A DNA stretch of 64,000 nt from Dactylorhiza incarnata (GCA_033032865.1 JAWHQI010000327.1:2555501-2619500), one strand, 5' to 3'. Numbered from the stretch's first letter, positions 43,865 through 56,198 are shown. The notes: generated by a model from the sequence alone, not told the origin. Made by a program: numbers and translations.

Positions 43865-46425
43865 GGTAGGGGTTCAAATGCAATGTTTATGCCACGACAT
43901 GCAGAGTTATGCAGTTTATGCTATGTTCATACAGTGCAACTCACACACTTCGACTCTATGCGCATAGACCTTTAATTCCCCCTTTTTGGAGCTAGCAAGA
44001 CTCCCAGGATACTCCCGTAGTGGCAAACGGAAGCGGTGGGTTGGGCCTCGCCCACCTCTAGGTTGGTATTCACACTACCTAACCTAGACCTATCGTACGC
44101 CTCAACACAAAACCGCGGAGCATCTGCGAACTCTTACTGGCTGGACCACCAGACTTTCATGTCTAAGTGCAAATCCCACACTTGCCGAGTCAACGTATTG
44201 ATGTCGATGTGAACGACCATCCAATACCGAAGACCCACCACCTTCATGCACATGCAAACATGTTCTACTATATCCCGAGCCATAAACTCACCGTCTAATC
44301 CTCCCGGCACAACAAACATTACTGAGCCACAAGCTCACCGGACTAACTAGTTCGCTGCTTCAACTATCGAGCCTACCGCTCGTACAACCAAACCAACTAA
44401 CCTCCCGTAACCACAGGGTGTGGGTGTGTCTATTACTTAGTTAATCTTGTATAACAACTTGCTCCTACGATTTATGGTTTATCTTGGACTTCCCGAGGAT
44501 TACCATGTAAGGGGCTCTCTACGGTACTAGGAACCACAATGGGATGAAACCCCAAATCTCCCTTTCTCAAGACACTTAATGTTATTGGTATCTACCCATA
44601 AGAATAACCCTCTTGTCATTTCTCTTGAATTACCCCTAAGCATTTGATGACAGGCTAAGGGAAAGACGATCTTTCGTCAATCCCGAGCACAACTTTACTC
44701 TTAACTCACAAAGCACACCCTCATCACCTAAACTCCTTTTGGTGACCTTCAATCTCTTCAAACAGTCTAGGTACAACCTCTACCTTCCATTCTCTCATAA
44801 TGATCCATAAAGTTCTCAGGTTTTACAGTTTTACTATACGCAGACCAAACTAACTATATGAAGCTAATAAGCAGAAGTACTCCAAATATTCATCCAAATG
44901 ACTCAAGATATTTACTGGAGGTCTATCATGGCATCATAAGAATAAATCCAGAGATTCATATTTTTCCTTAATTATTTGCATTTATTATAATTTCTCCAAC
45001 ATTTGCCAAGTATGAATATGAGCATGAAGTGTAAGGTATTCTTATGATATGACTCCCATAAAATTAAGATAAATTTATCATGCCAAAATATCAGTAAGTA
45101 ATGAATATCACAATTTTACAATAAGGAAATGTCCTATGTTGTTAATATTTATAATCTATCCAAATTTGAAGATTTATGAAGGAACTACCATAAATACTTG
45201 TGCCAAAATTATAGAACAATTACCAGACCTCTATTATGCCTAGAAAAGCTTAATTACAGAGTTTCACAATTTATGAGAATCATTTCCTCACTGAGATAAT
45301 TAATCCAAATAATTCCTAATTTGCACATGTTTTTAAGTAGCCTACTGATAATAATCTCCAAAATTTCTATAAAAATTCACAGAGCTTCCTAGAGCTCTTA
45401 AATGTTCTATCACCAAGTTGCACATTTTTCCAGAGAGTTTTGGACCCTTAATTATATTTCTTAAGATTAAGACAAAATAGGTGCCTTGTAAATGAAGTAC
45501 TGGTTAAATCATCTAATAAATTTCACAAAAAATACCAGAGGTCTATAATATGATTATAAAGGCACTACCAAGATTTCATCTTCATCCATGATCATTTGTG
45601 CATGTAAATATCTCTTACAAGAAGTTTACCTAAAGGGGTTTATGAACTAATTGAGGGGGAATAAATTCTCTAAAATTCTCTCAAAATTCCCTAGGGCATA
45701 AATACATCCCATGAACATATCTTCTAAGTTCCATGGCCATACTATAGCTTTTGACCACATGTCCTTCACAAGCTCTATATGCACCCCAAGGGGTAAGACT
45801 AGGGTTCTAGGGCATATCCACCTCTACACCACCCCATCTTACTCATGAAGGTATTTTAGGTGATCATAAACCAGTGGCCAAGGTTTCAACTTATGGTGAC
45901 GAGTTCTGACCACCATACCCCAAGATAAACAACATGCCCTAACCTTGACCCAATTTGACCTAACTTGGGTTGACAAATTACCTAACAAAATCAGTCCTAA
46001 TTGGGCTGAGATTTCTACCAGGGTCACCCTAAGGAGTACCCACCAAAATTTGGAGGGCATTGGAGGTCATTTGTCCCAATAATTAATTAATATTTAATTT
46101 ATGAAATTATTACAAAAACCTTAGAAAAAGGTTCTCCTAAAATTCCCATTTTTGGGTATGATGTGTGGGTAGGTGTAAATAGCCTAGGTTTCAATTTTCA
46201 ATTCCATCCCATAACCCAATCAAAAGTTATTCAAGGAATGGTGACTGTCCTACACTAGGGACTAGTCCCACCAAAATGGACCTACAGGGAGCTACAGAAC
46301 TCCTTTTGGGTGAAATCAATTTTAAAATAAACTAGACTCCAAGGGCTACAACTTTGGTGTTGACCACTTTTTCATTTGATGGGTTCTAGTATTTTTAATA
46401 ATTAAAATGAACTACTGCAAGAAGT

Positions 46426-46880
46426 ATGACAAAATGTGTTGAACAAGTCTTTGCGTTCGATGAAATGTGTTCTGCGTTCGACGAACGCCGTACTTCAGTG
46501 CGTTCGACAAAATCCATCTGTGTTCGACAAAATCTGTTCTGCATTCGACAAACGTCGTGCTTCAGTGCGTTCGACAAAATCCACTTGCGTTCGACGAAAT
46601 ATGTTCTGCGTTCGACGAACGCCGTGCTTCAGTGCGTTTGATGAAATTCGGATTTGGTTCGACGAACTCCGGGTTCAGTTCGACAAACTCAACCATCAGT
46701 TCGACGAACTCAAAACTTCTTCTACTCCGTACGACGAATCAATGAAATAAGGTTCTAACCTAATCATCTAGTCTGGATTCAGTTTGCTGAATTAATTCCG
46801 TTCGACGAATTAATTCCGGGTTCAGTTCGACGAACTCAAACATCAGTTCGACGAACTCAAATTTCTTCTACTTCGTTCGA
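46426..46880. repeat. TTCGACGAA minisatellite in LTR C
   Basis: At least a dozen TTCGACGAA or TTCGACAAA motifs lie in degenerate units of about 20-30 bp, with larger internal duplications (CGTGCTTCAGTGCGTTCGAC recurs). It is absent from the corresponding place in copy B. Open frames over it are by-products of the repeat. Confidence 0.8.
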
Positions 46881-47493
46881 CGAATTAATGAAATAAGTAT
46901 ATAACATAATCATTTAAATGTGAATAGCTGATCACGGTAAATCCGACGGCTCTGAGTCATCGTCCACGTTGGATGGACGGCGCACGACAACCCATCCTGG
47001 GCTTCTTTGCGGGATGATTTCCCAGCCACCTGTGCCGCTTCCCGGCCAGCCAATGCCACCACCACCTCCGTTGAGGTGGTGGCCGGCGATAGGGGGTGGT
47101 TGGCCTGCCGGAGGTGGTCGGAATCAGGTTTTAGAGGAGGGGAAAGAGAGCTCAAACTGCGCCCTTTCGGAAGCACGATCCGAGCCCAATTGAGCTCAGA
47201 TCAAGCCCCAAATTATGAAAAGATCTAGCACTAAGGGAGAGGAGGCGGATCGGACCTGTGTGGAGGGGTGACTCCTTGCCGATTTCCTGTTGGCCAAGGT
47301 CGATCTTGAAGCTTTGGCACCTTTGCAATCTCCTATCTTGGGGGCTCGAATTCTTCAGGTAAGGTGGGGAAACTCCTCCTCTCCATCCACTGAAGGAGTT
47401 ATATGGGTTAATTGGGGAGGGGGAAGAGTGTAACTCTTAATTGCCATGAATGGCCATTAATGGCCATTTTCGGCCAAATGAAAACTCCTCAAA

Positions 47494-47494
<1 letters not shown>

Positions 47495-47525
<31 letters not shown>
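47495..47525. repeat. 31-base poly-C run
   Basis: Uninterrupted C homopolymer within LTR C. Real expansion or assembly artefact cannot be told apart here. Confidence 0.9.
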
Positions 47526-47527
<2 letters not shown>

Positions 47528-48372
47528 TATGTGGTCAGGAATGGCCATTAAACTCCTCCAAATTGATTGGGGAAACTGAATGGGGATGTTAGAGGAGGAA
47601 TTGGTGGCTATTGATCTCCCTAAGCCATGAATGTCATTAATCCCTCTCTTTCTCCCTCCTCCATTCTTGGAGAAAATGAGATTTCTCTCTCCTAATGACC
47701 ATTTACAGAAATTGAGTGGCAACTCCTAGTAATTATCAACCTCCTAAGCTAATGGGCTACTCCAATTAGGCCTAGCCCAAGTGGATTGGGCTTGAGTTAG
47801 TCTTTTCCCCTCTTTTTGGGCAAGGTTGATCAAGTGTTGATTTTGGTCAAATTGGTGAAATTAATTAGGCCCAATGGGTCAATGTTGACCCATTGGCCTC
47901 CCTTAGTGACCAATGGAACTTGGGGAAAGTCAATTGGTCCAATTGAGCCCTAATTGACCCTAAATATGGTGGTTTGACTTATTTGAGGCTAGGGTTGACT
48001 TTGGTCAATTTGGCCTCTTTGGTTGACCCCAATGGGTCCTAAATGCTCTAAGGGACCCTCAAAAGGGACATGGTTAAGTGTGCCATGGTGGGGTCAAAGG
48101 GTCAAGGTGAGGCCCTAAAGTCCAACCCTATGCTTGTTAACTAGGAATTGCTATTTGCAGACCAAGGTGCTCTTCCCCTTCAAGCCTAAGGCCAAGTGAT
48201 CTCTTCAAGCTTCCTAGGGTTTTGTCATGACCTAGTCATGACAAAATCACTCTAGGGGTCTAGTTGTTTGGGGGATGTTACAAATCCCAATAAACAAAAA
48301 TAATAATTTCGTCCTCGAAATTCAGGCTAGGCTCGCGGGGTTTTCACCGAGAGTGACTGGACGTAACATCCC

Positions 48373-49225
48373 CTAAGAATTGAAGTTATTTCTGACTCGA
48401 AGAGCACCGACTATCTCTGACACACCAGTTCTAGTGTCTCTCAAGTGAATCAATCGATCGGAGGCTAACGGGCTATCTATAGTAGAAATTTGCAGCCCCG
48501 GTCGTAGTAGAGCTCTCCTAAAGGAGGAGACGTGGAAGACGTTGTGCAATCCCGCTAACTCCGGTGGCAACTCTAGTCTATAAGCCAACGGGCTGATCCA
48601 CTCCAGGATCCTGTAGAGCCCCATTTATCTTAGACTAAGCTTCTTCCGTCTGCGGACCCGCAAGGCTCCGTGCATCGTACGTATCTTCAGGGACACCCGG
48701 TCTCCAACCTGGAACTCTACTGCACGATGTCGCGCATCGTAATACTTGGCCTACCTGTTCTGGGCTTCCAGCATCCTAACTCAAATCAATCGCACCTGGG
48801 CATCTGTGTCCTTTACAAATTCATAGCCGAGTGTCTTTAAATCCTCATCATGTGTCTAAGACAGTGGAGTCTTGTGCCTCCATCCCTCTGAGGGTGGAAA
48901 GCTGTGCTGAACGTCAACCAAGAGCCCAGATAAGCCTGAACTGATCTTCACTCTTAGACATAACCCGTTCATCCCGATCCGACACGATCGTCCTGATTAC
49001 ACCACGATAACAGATAAACATCTCGTCAAATCCCATCCTACACCAACGAGAGCGTCCTTCCGACTCCGGGTGACCCTAACTACCTTGGTCACTCTATCCT
49101 CGATGTTCCAAACGAACTTGTGCCCGGAGTGAGGATGTGGTAACCTGTGTATGAAATCCATAATTGTATCCTTGAGCTTCCACTCTAGCACGGGCAATGA
49201 CTGTGGTAGTTCTCCAAAGGCTTTT
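48373..49225 (-). pseudogene. Ty3/gypsy integrase remnant
   Basis: Read on the minus strand: the integrase core start LPVLEWKLKDTIMDF and SGHKFVWNIEDRVTK (49225-49070), a degraded core with VSDRDERVMSK (near 48970), then KYYDARHRAVEFQVGDRVSLK (near 48730). After a stop comes MGLYRILEWISPLAYRLELP..LAGLHNVFHVSSFRRALL (48602-48500). These are the core and C-terminal domain of a Tekay/Del-like gypsy integrase. The WD.I.MDF segment retains only D, and several stops interrupt it. No chromodomain was recognised. Confidence 0.82.
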
Positions 49226-49938
49226 GCACTTATCCTTCACCATGCATCACAAACTTATGACGTCTTTCTTCATTCCGAGGACATACGTGTTCCGGAATAC
49301 ACCATTTTTCCGGTGACTAAAGCTCTTGTTAATATGGGTAGACAACACTTCTATAATGTTTTCTCCGCACATTCTGATTCATATTCCTTCACGTACGTCC
49401 GAGTAATCAATCACCTCCACTCTACAACTTATCCAGTTCTTACCATTGGTGGGACTGATCAGATTATCAGGCATCCCAATCATCCTCAAATTTATGGCGG
49501 TGCACTTGTGAACCTTATGAATATATGATAACCAATCTTTATTAGTATCAATGTTTGTAAATGACTCTCAATCACTTTCTATGTGGAGTTTGATTCATAA
49601 GGTATACAGGTAAAATCTATTGAAACCCTAAGATTTTTCACAAGTCAATTTCATCAAGGAAGTATCACCACGTTTATTTCACCAAATTCCTATTACTTCC
49701 ACATATGCTAGTCTTGATCACTTTCGGATGGTCCAAAGTAAGATAAACTTAGATCATTCTTATCATAGTAAACTCAAATACTATATTCTAATTCCAATAA
49801 GTTATCGTCTAAGATCTCTGGTTATTCATCATCATAGCTCCCAATGTAAAAGGTCTATTATTGTAGTTAAAATTTTCTACCACGACAGGGCGTGATTTTT
49901 AACAATTCATAAGTTAATCGCTTCCAAAAGCCCCAAAA
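49226..49938. other. Interior of giant-LTR element, unrecognised
   Basis: No RT or RNase H motif seen on the minus strand. A plus-strand open stretch (49151-49528) has no recognisable domain and is probably chance. The polymerase genes appear deleted or replaced. Confidence 0.45.
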
Positions 49939-52900
49939 TGTAACATCCTCAATCCTACTAGACCCTTTGGAAATGTTAGGGCATAGTGGTGAGATGAGTG
50001 CCACAAGGGCCTTAGGCTATGGTAGAAATGGCTAAGTGCACACCAAAGCTCAAAAACCAACCTAGCCCTAAGCCCCTCAACTAGGTCAATTGACCCTCAA
50101 TTGTCCAAATTGACCTCACATATGTTGCCCTAACCACTAAGGGAGACCAATAGGATGGAAATTGCACTTGGGTGGGACCCAATTGCATGAAGTTGACCAA
50201 AGTCAAACTTTACCTAATTTTGGTCAAATCTACACCCTTTGATTAAATTGAACCAATTGGGGCCCCACCATGGACCAACCAATGTTGCGTGATGTCAAGG
50301 GACCCATGACCCCCATGTGGGGTCAACCCACTCACCTTGTTGACCAAAGTCAATCATGGTCAACATAGTTCTTTAAGGTGAATTCTAAGCCTAATTTGAA
50401 TTGAACCCAACACCCATCAATTAACCAATTATTTAAGGACTTAGGACACCCCCTTATCAGCCTTGGACTGAGCCCAAACCATAGGTTTGATTAACCAAAT
50501 GAGAGGGGGGACAAAAAGTAATTAAAAAGTAAAAGATAAAGGTGAAAAGTAATCCCCCTCTAACACTCCATCTCCAATCAATATTGGGCACTCCACCCTT
50601 GATTACTAAGCAGCAGGAGGAGACCAGAAGGCCAGCAGGGGCAGGGGTGCAGGAGGGTGGCAGCAAGGAGCAATCCGAGAAGAGCTTGAATTCAAATCAA
50701 GCTATAGAAGCCTCCCCACTTCATTCTGGCCACACCATCAGCTTCAGAAGGGAGAGAGCAGTCGGGAACGACACCTGGAGCAAGGCCATAGCCGGAGAAT
50801 CGAAGTCGGGAGCAGGCTTGTCGGAGCAAAGCTTAACCATGGTGAACCGCCGCTAGAGCCGCCGCCACGCCCCAATCACGGTTCGTTTCTCCTCCTCTCC
50901 CCCCATGCTAGCTTTCTATAACAAATCGAAGAAGGATCGGGCTCAATTGAGCCCGAATCCATTCCTTAAAATCGAGCTTTTCCGCTCGAAACGGGAAGCC
51001 TGGGATTGCCGGGAACCGCCGCCTCCGGCCGCCAGTCGCCGGTAAATGGTAGCCCCGACCACCACGAAGGTGTCGGTGGTGTTGGTCGGCGGTGGTGGTG
51101 GATGGATCGCCGGCAATCCCGGTCGCAATCTCGCCCAGCACGGCTCGATCTTAGCCATTGGCTGGAGGAGGAAGAAGATCCCCGGGCCGCAGGATCTGCG
51201 TCAAGATTCGTGCGCGCCCCTTTTAATATGAATTAATTTAATAACTTAGGGATTATAGCTCTCTTTTTGTGCAGCCTCCTTCTAGGTTTAATTAGGGGAA
51301 CTTAATGACTGAATTAGCAAAAGTGCCCAACATGAAAGTTGTAGGCCTTGACCTTAGATTTCATTAAGGCTTGAGTTCAGGTCATTTGGTGACCCACAAC
51401 TCCCTGGGGAGCTGTTTTACTAGGACTGGTCCTACACTAGGACAGCGCACTAAAATATTTATCTAGCCTAGATCTCTCAAGCTTTGAAGCTCAGATTTTA
51501 ACCATGGGTAGGTATACCCTAGGGGCACCCTCTGTCCAAAGATCAGCACTTGTTGGGCACTTTTACCTATAGTTTTTGTGGTAATTAAGATATTTAAATA
51601 ATATTGATTTTTGGAGCATATGAAGTCCAAATGACTCCAACTTTTGGTGGCATGCTCTTTAGTACATGAGTAGTGCCTGCCTAAATTTTGACTCCATTTG
51701 GAGTTGATTTGGTTTGGAAAATGGGAAACCCTAATGAGGGCCCTTAAGGGTCAAATTAGGGTTTAGGCTATTTTGAGGAGATGAGTGGGTTGGCCCCCTC
51801 CCATCATGATGATTGTGATGACATATAAGTGCATGTGACACCACCTAATGGAGCATTTGGAGCCATTAGGGTGGTGTGTCCTAAAACCCTAAGGGTAAAC
51901 CCTTAGGGTTGCAGATTATGACTTGTGAAGGACATAGAACCAAATGTGCTTGCCTTGGCTCAGAACTTGGTAGACATGTTTGTAGGAGCATGCAATGGCT
52001 TAGATAATTTAATGGAAATATTTAGAGTCATTTATGTATTTTCCCTTATTAAATAAAATTGCCACTATTTCCTTAAATAAATAAAATGCATAGTCAAATG
52101 ACCTTGTATGGTTATGACATTTTAACAGTGGCTGAACTGGGATGAAAATAGGTTATGATAATTTTAGTAGGATTTATTGAAGTGTTATTTCTTGTGGAGG
52201 AATTTTTAAGTGCTTACTAGCTTAGAGGAATTTAATTATAAAAAATGTCAAATCATTGGGAAAAATTATGAAACTTGGTTATCTGTCATTTTTTGTTGAT
52301 ATATGCCCATGATAATTATTTGAAATCCTGTGGAATTGTATTTCATGTACATCATGTAGAAATTGGTATTTACTACACTTGGATGTTAAATCCTTTTAAT
52401 TAGTCAAATCATATGGTAATGATATAAATATTTGGCAGAGGACTCTAGACCCCCATTTGAACTCTTGGTAATTTTTAAAGAATTTTCAGATGTGAAGTAG
52501 TATTTTTGCTAATTATAGTGGCATTTTGGTAATTATACAACTATGAGGATTTAGTAGGCCACATGACATCCTAGGGTCATGAAACTCAGTAAAACACCTT
52601 GTTATGGAATATTACCTTACTGATAATTTTAAGGTAGCATGTAGAAGCATTTTGAGGATAGATCATGTGTAATTTGACTTAAGGCCTTAACTACTTTAAA
52701 TAATAATAAATACCAAATTAATATGGAAAATTATGGAAATTAGAACATACCTTATTAAGGTCAGTGGGAGCCTAGTATAATTATACCAGACCCTGGTGAT
52801 GAGTTTTTAGAAGGATCCCCTTATGAGGTTTGAGGATAGTTCAACTTAGTGGTCTGCGTTTAGTAAAAACAGAATTTTGATTTTTAGACAATTCAGACCC

Positions 52901-54643
52901 CTGAGTAGTGTTTAGAAGTTATGTCCATTCAGTATTTGAGTTATAGCTCACAATGATTCAAGGAGGGTCAAACCTAGGGTTAACAGTGAGATTGTGCTAG
53001 GGTTAGTGTATGAGGTGTGGAGGTACGTCCAACCCAATTGGGTGGGACGGGTGTTGAGCTAAGTCACTTTAATTATATGAAATAATGAGGGGTGAACTAA
53101 ATGTTAATCACCAACTAAAGTAATTGTCTTGAGATAGAGGATGGTGGGGTTGAGCCCATTGAATCCTTAGTACCGTTGGGGGCTCCTTTACGGGGTATAC
53201 CGCGGGAAGTCCAAGATTCACCCAAAACATAATACTAACTTAATTGTAGGCAAGAGTAGCCTAATTAGGTGAGCAAGCTAGTATGGATCTCCTTCGTGAA
53301 GGAGAGGTGTTGGAGCAACTTGTGTGATAGTCCCTGAGCCGGAAGCTCGGGTGGACTTGGTGTCACCTGTTACTTATGCAATTAGTGGCGAGTCTTCGGT
53401 ACTAGACTAGTCGTGTCACAGACGATAGTACGTTGACTCAGGTGAGGGTGAGGTTTAGAGGGCCGGTAAGTTTGAGTACCGCGGTCTGGAGTACAATCCC
53501 TAATAACCCACCCTGACCTTAAAGTCTGGTGGATTCCAGCAAGAGCCGCAGGAGCTCCGCTGTTGTGTTCTTAGCGTTGAGGCGTACGTGAGGTCTAGGC
53601 TTGGTAGTGAGCATACCCGCCTAGGATGTGGAGTGCCCGATCCACTGCCACCGTGAGCCACGACGATCGGTACCCGAAAGGTTGGCTTCCTTTCTAACAA
53701 ATTGGGAACTATAAAGGTCTGTGCGCATAGAGTCGTGTGGGTGGGTTGCATTGCATGGTTGCATAATACACATCATAAACATAGCATAACATAACACACA
53801 TCTGCATACCCCATCATATAAATTAGTATGGGCTCTTTTATATGATGGGTTACCTGGACATCTTAACTTATATGTCGTATGGGCGTTCATATAAGTTAAG
53901 GTACGAATCTGTGGTGGTAGATAGTTTACGTTACTGCACTGCCTTTACTTACTTATTGTTTACTATATTACCTCTACCTGTTTACTACTTACCGCACTTA
54001 CTTACATGCTCTTTACGTATACCTTGTTACTGTTAGCTCTACTGTTTATATTTATATACTGCTAGTTAGTGCCAAATCACCCTTCTTGTTTACCCCTTAT
54101 TTGTCCTCCGCTTCTTCCTCTCACTCGGTGCCTAGGAGTCGTGGGGGGAGGTAAGGACAAAACGACTTAGTCTTTATGACTAATGGTCGGATGTGGCCGT
54201 ACAGGAGTCCAAGGAGACAGAGCTACCCCGTGTGCAGCAGGACGAGAGAGATGGACTTGACCCGCAGTTGCAGCATACTACCACCGGACAGGATGATAGT
54301 TAGTTTGTAGTTTCCGCATGATTTGTAGTGAGAGAGAGTGTACTTTCTTTTGGAAATGTATTCGCGCATCCGCCCTTACTTCTTGTACTTTTCCTTTGTG
54401 GACATTTTCTGTTTCATTATATAGTTATATGATGTTGTGACATGTGGACATGCCCTTACTTTTGGCATTTACTTACTTATGATTGTATAGCCGACAGAGT
54501 CGGTGCTGAGCGGTGCTGGCTAACCCGAGTGTTGGTGACACCGCAAGGCAGTGATTCTGGGCGAAGATCCACCTTGACCGTGCGATACGGGAGAGGTTCG
54601 AGTTTTCAAGTACCCAACGGGTTTTGAGAAAAGAGATCTTACA
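49939..54643 (+). mobile_element. Giant LTR, copy E (4.7 kb), plus strand
   Basis: It runs from TGTAACATCCTC at 49939 to AGAGATCTTACA at 54643, in the opposite orientation to its host element. Its block order is the reverse complement of A, B and C, including the CGCCGGTAAATGG-type GC block near 51040 and stem-loops at 53810-53900. No perfect TSD was found (CAAAA against TAAAC). Right of it, AACTACCAGAAC weakly resembles a tRNA-Met primer site, so it could be a 5' LTR of a second, plus-strand element rather than a solo LTR. Confidence 0.75.
53810..53900 (+). other. Paired stem-loops of giant LTR (copy E)
   Basis: 53810-53849 pairs CCCATCATATAAA with TTTATATGATGGG perfectly. 53862-53900 pairs CTTAACTTATATG with CATATAAGTTAAG perfectly. 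Both loops contain GTATGGGC, the complement of the GCCCATAC motif seen in the minus-strand copies. Confidence 0.8.
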
Positions 54644-55722
54644 TAAACTACCAGAACTTTCAAATAGAAATAAAGCTTGCACGACCTAATTTCAGTTCCC
54701 AACTTCCAGAAAGGCATCTGCATCCCTAAGTGACTAAACCTAGCAACTTTACATTTCCAATGATTCAACTAAGGTTAAGTCATTGCTTGATCAACGAGGT
54801 CTATCCATTTTCCTGATAATACTACAGATCATTATTCTGAACATACTGTTACACCATCTCATCTTTGTCTGAGTAACGTCGAATATGATCAACTTCAATA
54901 TCACCACGTTCACGACGCAACACCTTCTAAATTAGATCCAAAGGAAACCCATGTCAGTCATTAATTTGCCCAATAAACAAAAGGTAAGCCCCAATAAACA
55001 AAAGATAAGCCTCAATAAACAAAAGATAAGTCACTATCCATTTTGGGCTAAGTATCTTCAATATCACTATGTTATATTCGTCATAGGTATGCAAACAATC
55101 CTTAGGGCATACAACTTTAGACTTGGGGTTCTATCTTGAAATTTGTTGATATACTCCATACTTTAGACTCTTCAAGGTCCCCTTTACGACAACCTTATCA
55201 AGGTCAACATATGAACCAATCTCAAACGGGTCTCTTCTGAACTTGAATTCTTATCCGACCCTCGGTGTTTGTCGTGGTAGTTGTCTTGATATAATCATGT
55301 CACTGATACGAGGGTTAGATCTACGAGTCCCCTACCATTCTGCTTATGTGTCAATCTATCTTTCTCTAGCATCTTTGGGGTATCTTCGTACCTTCACCAA
55401 CATTATACATGCGGTCTATTTCAGACTAGGGCATGGTATAAATTGTCATGACAAGTCAGGTGTTCTAGTGGGGTTTAGTCTAACTCATTGACTAAAGGAT
55501 TATCTAAAGAGATCTTTGTAGCCGGAGGTATTCCCTGCTGGGGGCAAGGTTCGTCGCAGGCTACAAAAGAAAACTTGTCAAATGGTTCAGTTAAAAGTGG
55601 ACTATTTCATGTGATTTCCCCATATGGGCACACCATTGCTTCCGCTGCTTAGTTTGTCCTCAAACTAAACTCGAGCAGGGTGGCCCAGGGTTTGTGGACT
55701 TCTTTTCTTCGGATCGAGGTTT
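54644..55722. other. 5' interior of giant-LTR element, no gene
   Basis: Untranslated-looking sequence. Three tandem copies of CAATAAACAAAAGATAAGCC-type units lie at about 54966-55028. The same CCCAATAAACAAAA word adjoins LTR C at 48287. No gag recognised. Confidence 0.5.
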
Positions 55723-55737
55723 GCTCTGATACCACTT
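55723..55737 (-). promoter_or_regulatory. Primer-binding site of giant-LTR element
   Basis: On the minus strand, AAGTGGTATCAGAGC directly follows the LTR end GGGTCTTACA. It matches the initiator-methionine tRNA primer site and fixes the strand of the whole giant LTR family. Confidence 0.85.
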
Positions 55738-56038
55738 TGTAAGACCCCATTTTTTTTTCTTTTAAAAACCCGGGTCTTATGCCCAGAACTGCCGCTTTGC
55801 GGTGACACCATCACTCGGGAAGGTCGCCACTACAAAACGCCAATCCTGCCGGCCATATCGATCACAGAAAAGAAAAGTGTAAACAATCAATAGAAGTTCA
55901 AGTCCACAAATCACATGCTATATTTTTATATATATGTCCACATGATCATAACTGAAATCAAAGACAGAAGGTTACAATAATAAAGGGCTCATGCCCTGTA
56001 CATCATGTCCTCACTACAAGATCACTCGCAGAAGCTAA
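55738..56038 (-). repeat. Giant LTR, copy D (5' LTR, truncated)
   Basis: The final 301 bp of the 5' LTR, nearly identical to the corresponding end of C (43104-43400). It is cut at about 56038 and followed by an unrelated gypsy gag fragment, so the rest was deleted or replaced. Confidence 0.85.
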
Positions 56039-56039
56039 C

Positions 56040-56198
56040 TACTCGATCCGTCGAATGAGATTGGGATAGCTGGGCACAATCTCCCGTATTAATGCGGAGT
56101 GAAAGCCACCAGGGCGGAGCCCTTCGAGGAGAAACCCTCGCAGGAGTTCCGGTGTTGCTTTTGGAATTTGTCGTGCCTCAGTGGTGAAATGACGGATG
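56040..56198 (-). pseudogene. Gypsy gag fragment (gag-only family)
   Basis: The minus strand reads HFTTEARQIPKATPELLRG, FLLEGLRPGGFHSALI and REIVPSYPNLIRRIE, the same gag segment as 24510-24660 in the gag-only gypsy element. It is bounded by truncated LTR D on one side and the copia-3 LTR on the other. It may be what is left of the element whose LTR fragment lies at 42158-43103. Confidence 0.8.

Larger units (their letters stand above)
43104..48282 (-). repeat. Giant LTR, copy C (3' LTR, 5.2 kb)
   Basis: 5179 bp, from TGTAAGACCCC at 43104 to GGGGGATGTTACA at 48282. Block order is as in A, B and E. Two features distinguish it: a TTCGACGAA-type minisatellite near 46430-46880 and a 31-base poly-C run. 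No coding capacity. Confidence 0.85.
43104..56038 (-). mobile_element. Giant-LTR Ty3/gypsy element (3' LTR C, 5' LTR D)
   Basis: Minus-strand element. The 5' LTR is truncated (D, 55738-56038), followed by a primer-binding site (55723-55737), an interior with an integrase remnant (49225-48373), and a complete 3' LTR (C, 43104-48282). Over the 301 bp shared by C and D I count about 11 substitutions, so the pair is fairly young. An opposite-strand LTR of the same family (E) lies inside. No gag, protease or RT was recognised. The integrase type (LPPELAGLHNVFHVS) places it in the Tekay/Del-like part of Ty3/gypsy. Confidence 0.78.

Noticed and set aside
46395..46750. Several open frames in the TTCGACGAA region
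   Set aside because: Repetitive CVRRTP/FDKI-type peptides follow from the repeat; they are not genes.
46426..46880. TTCGACGAA motifs as heat-shock elements
   Set aside because: The heat-shock element needs TTC and GAA separated by two bases; here the spacing is three.
49151..49528. Plus-strand 125-codon frame
   Set aside because: It overlaps the start of the minus-strand gypsy integrase remnant and shows no domain.
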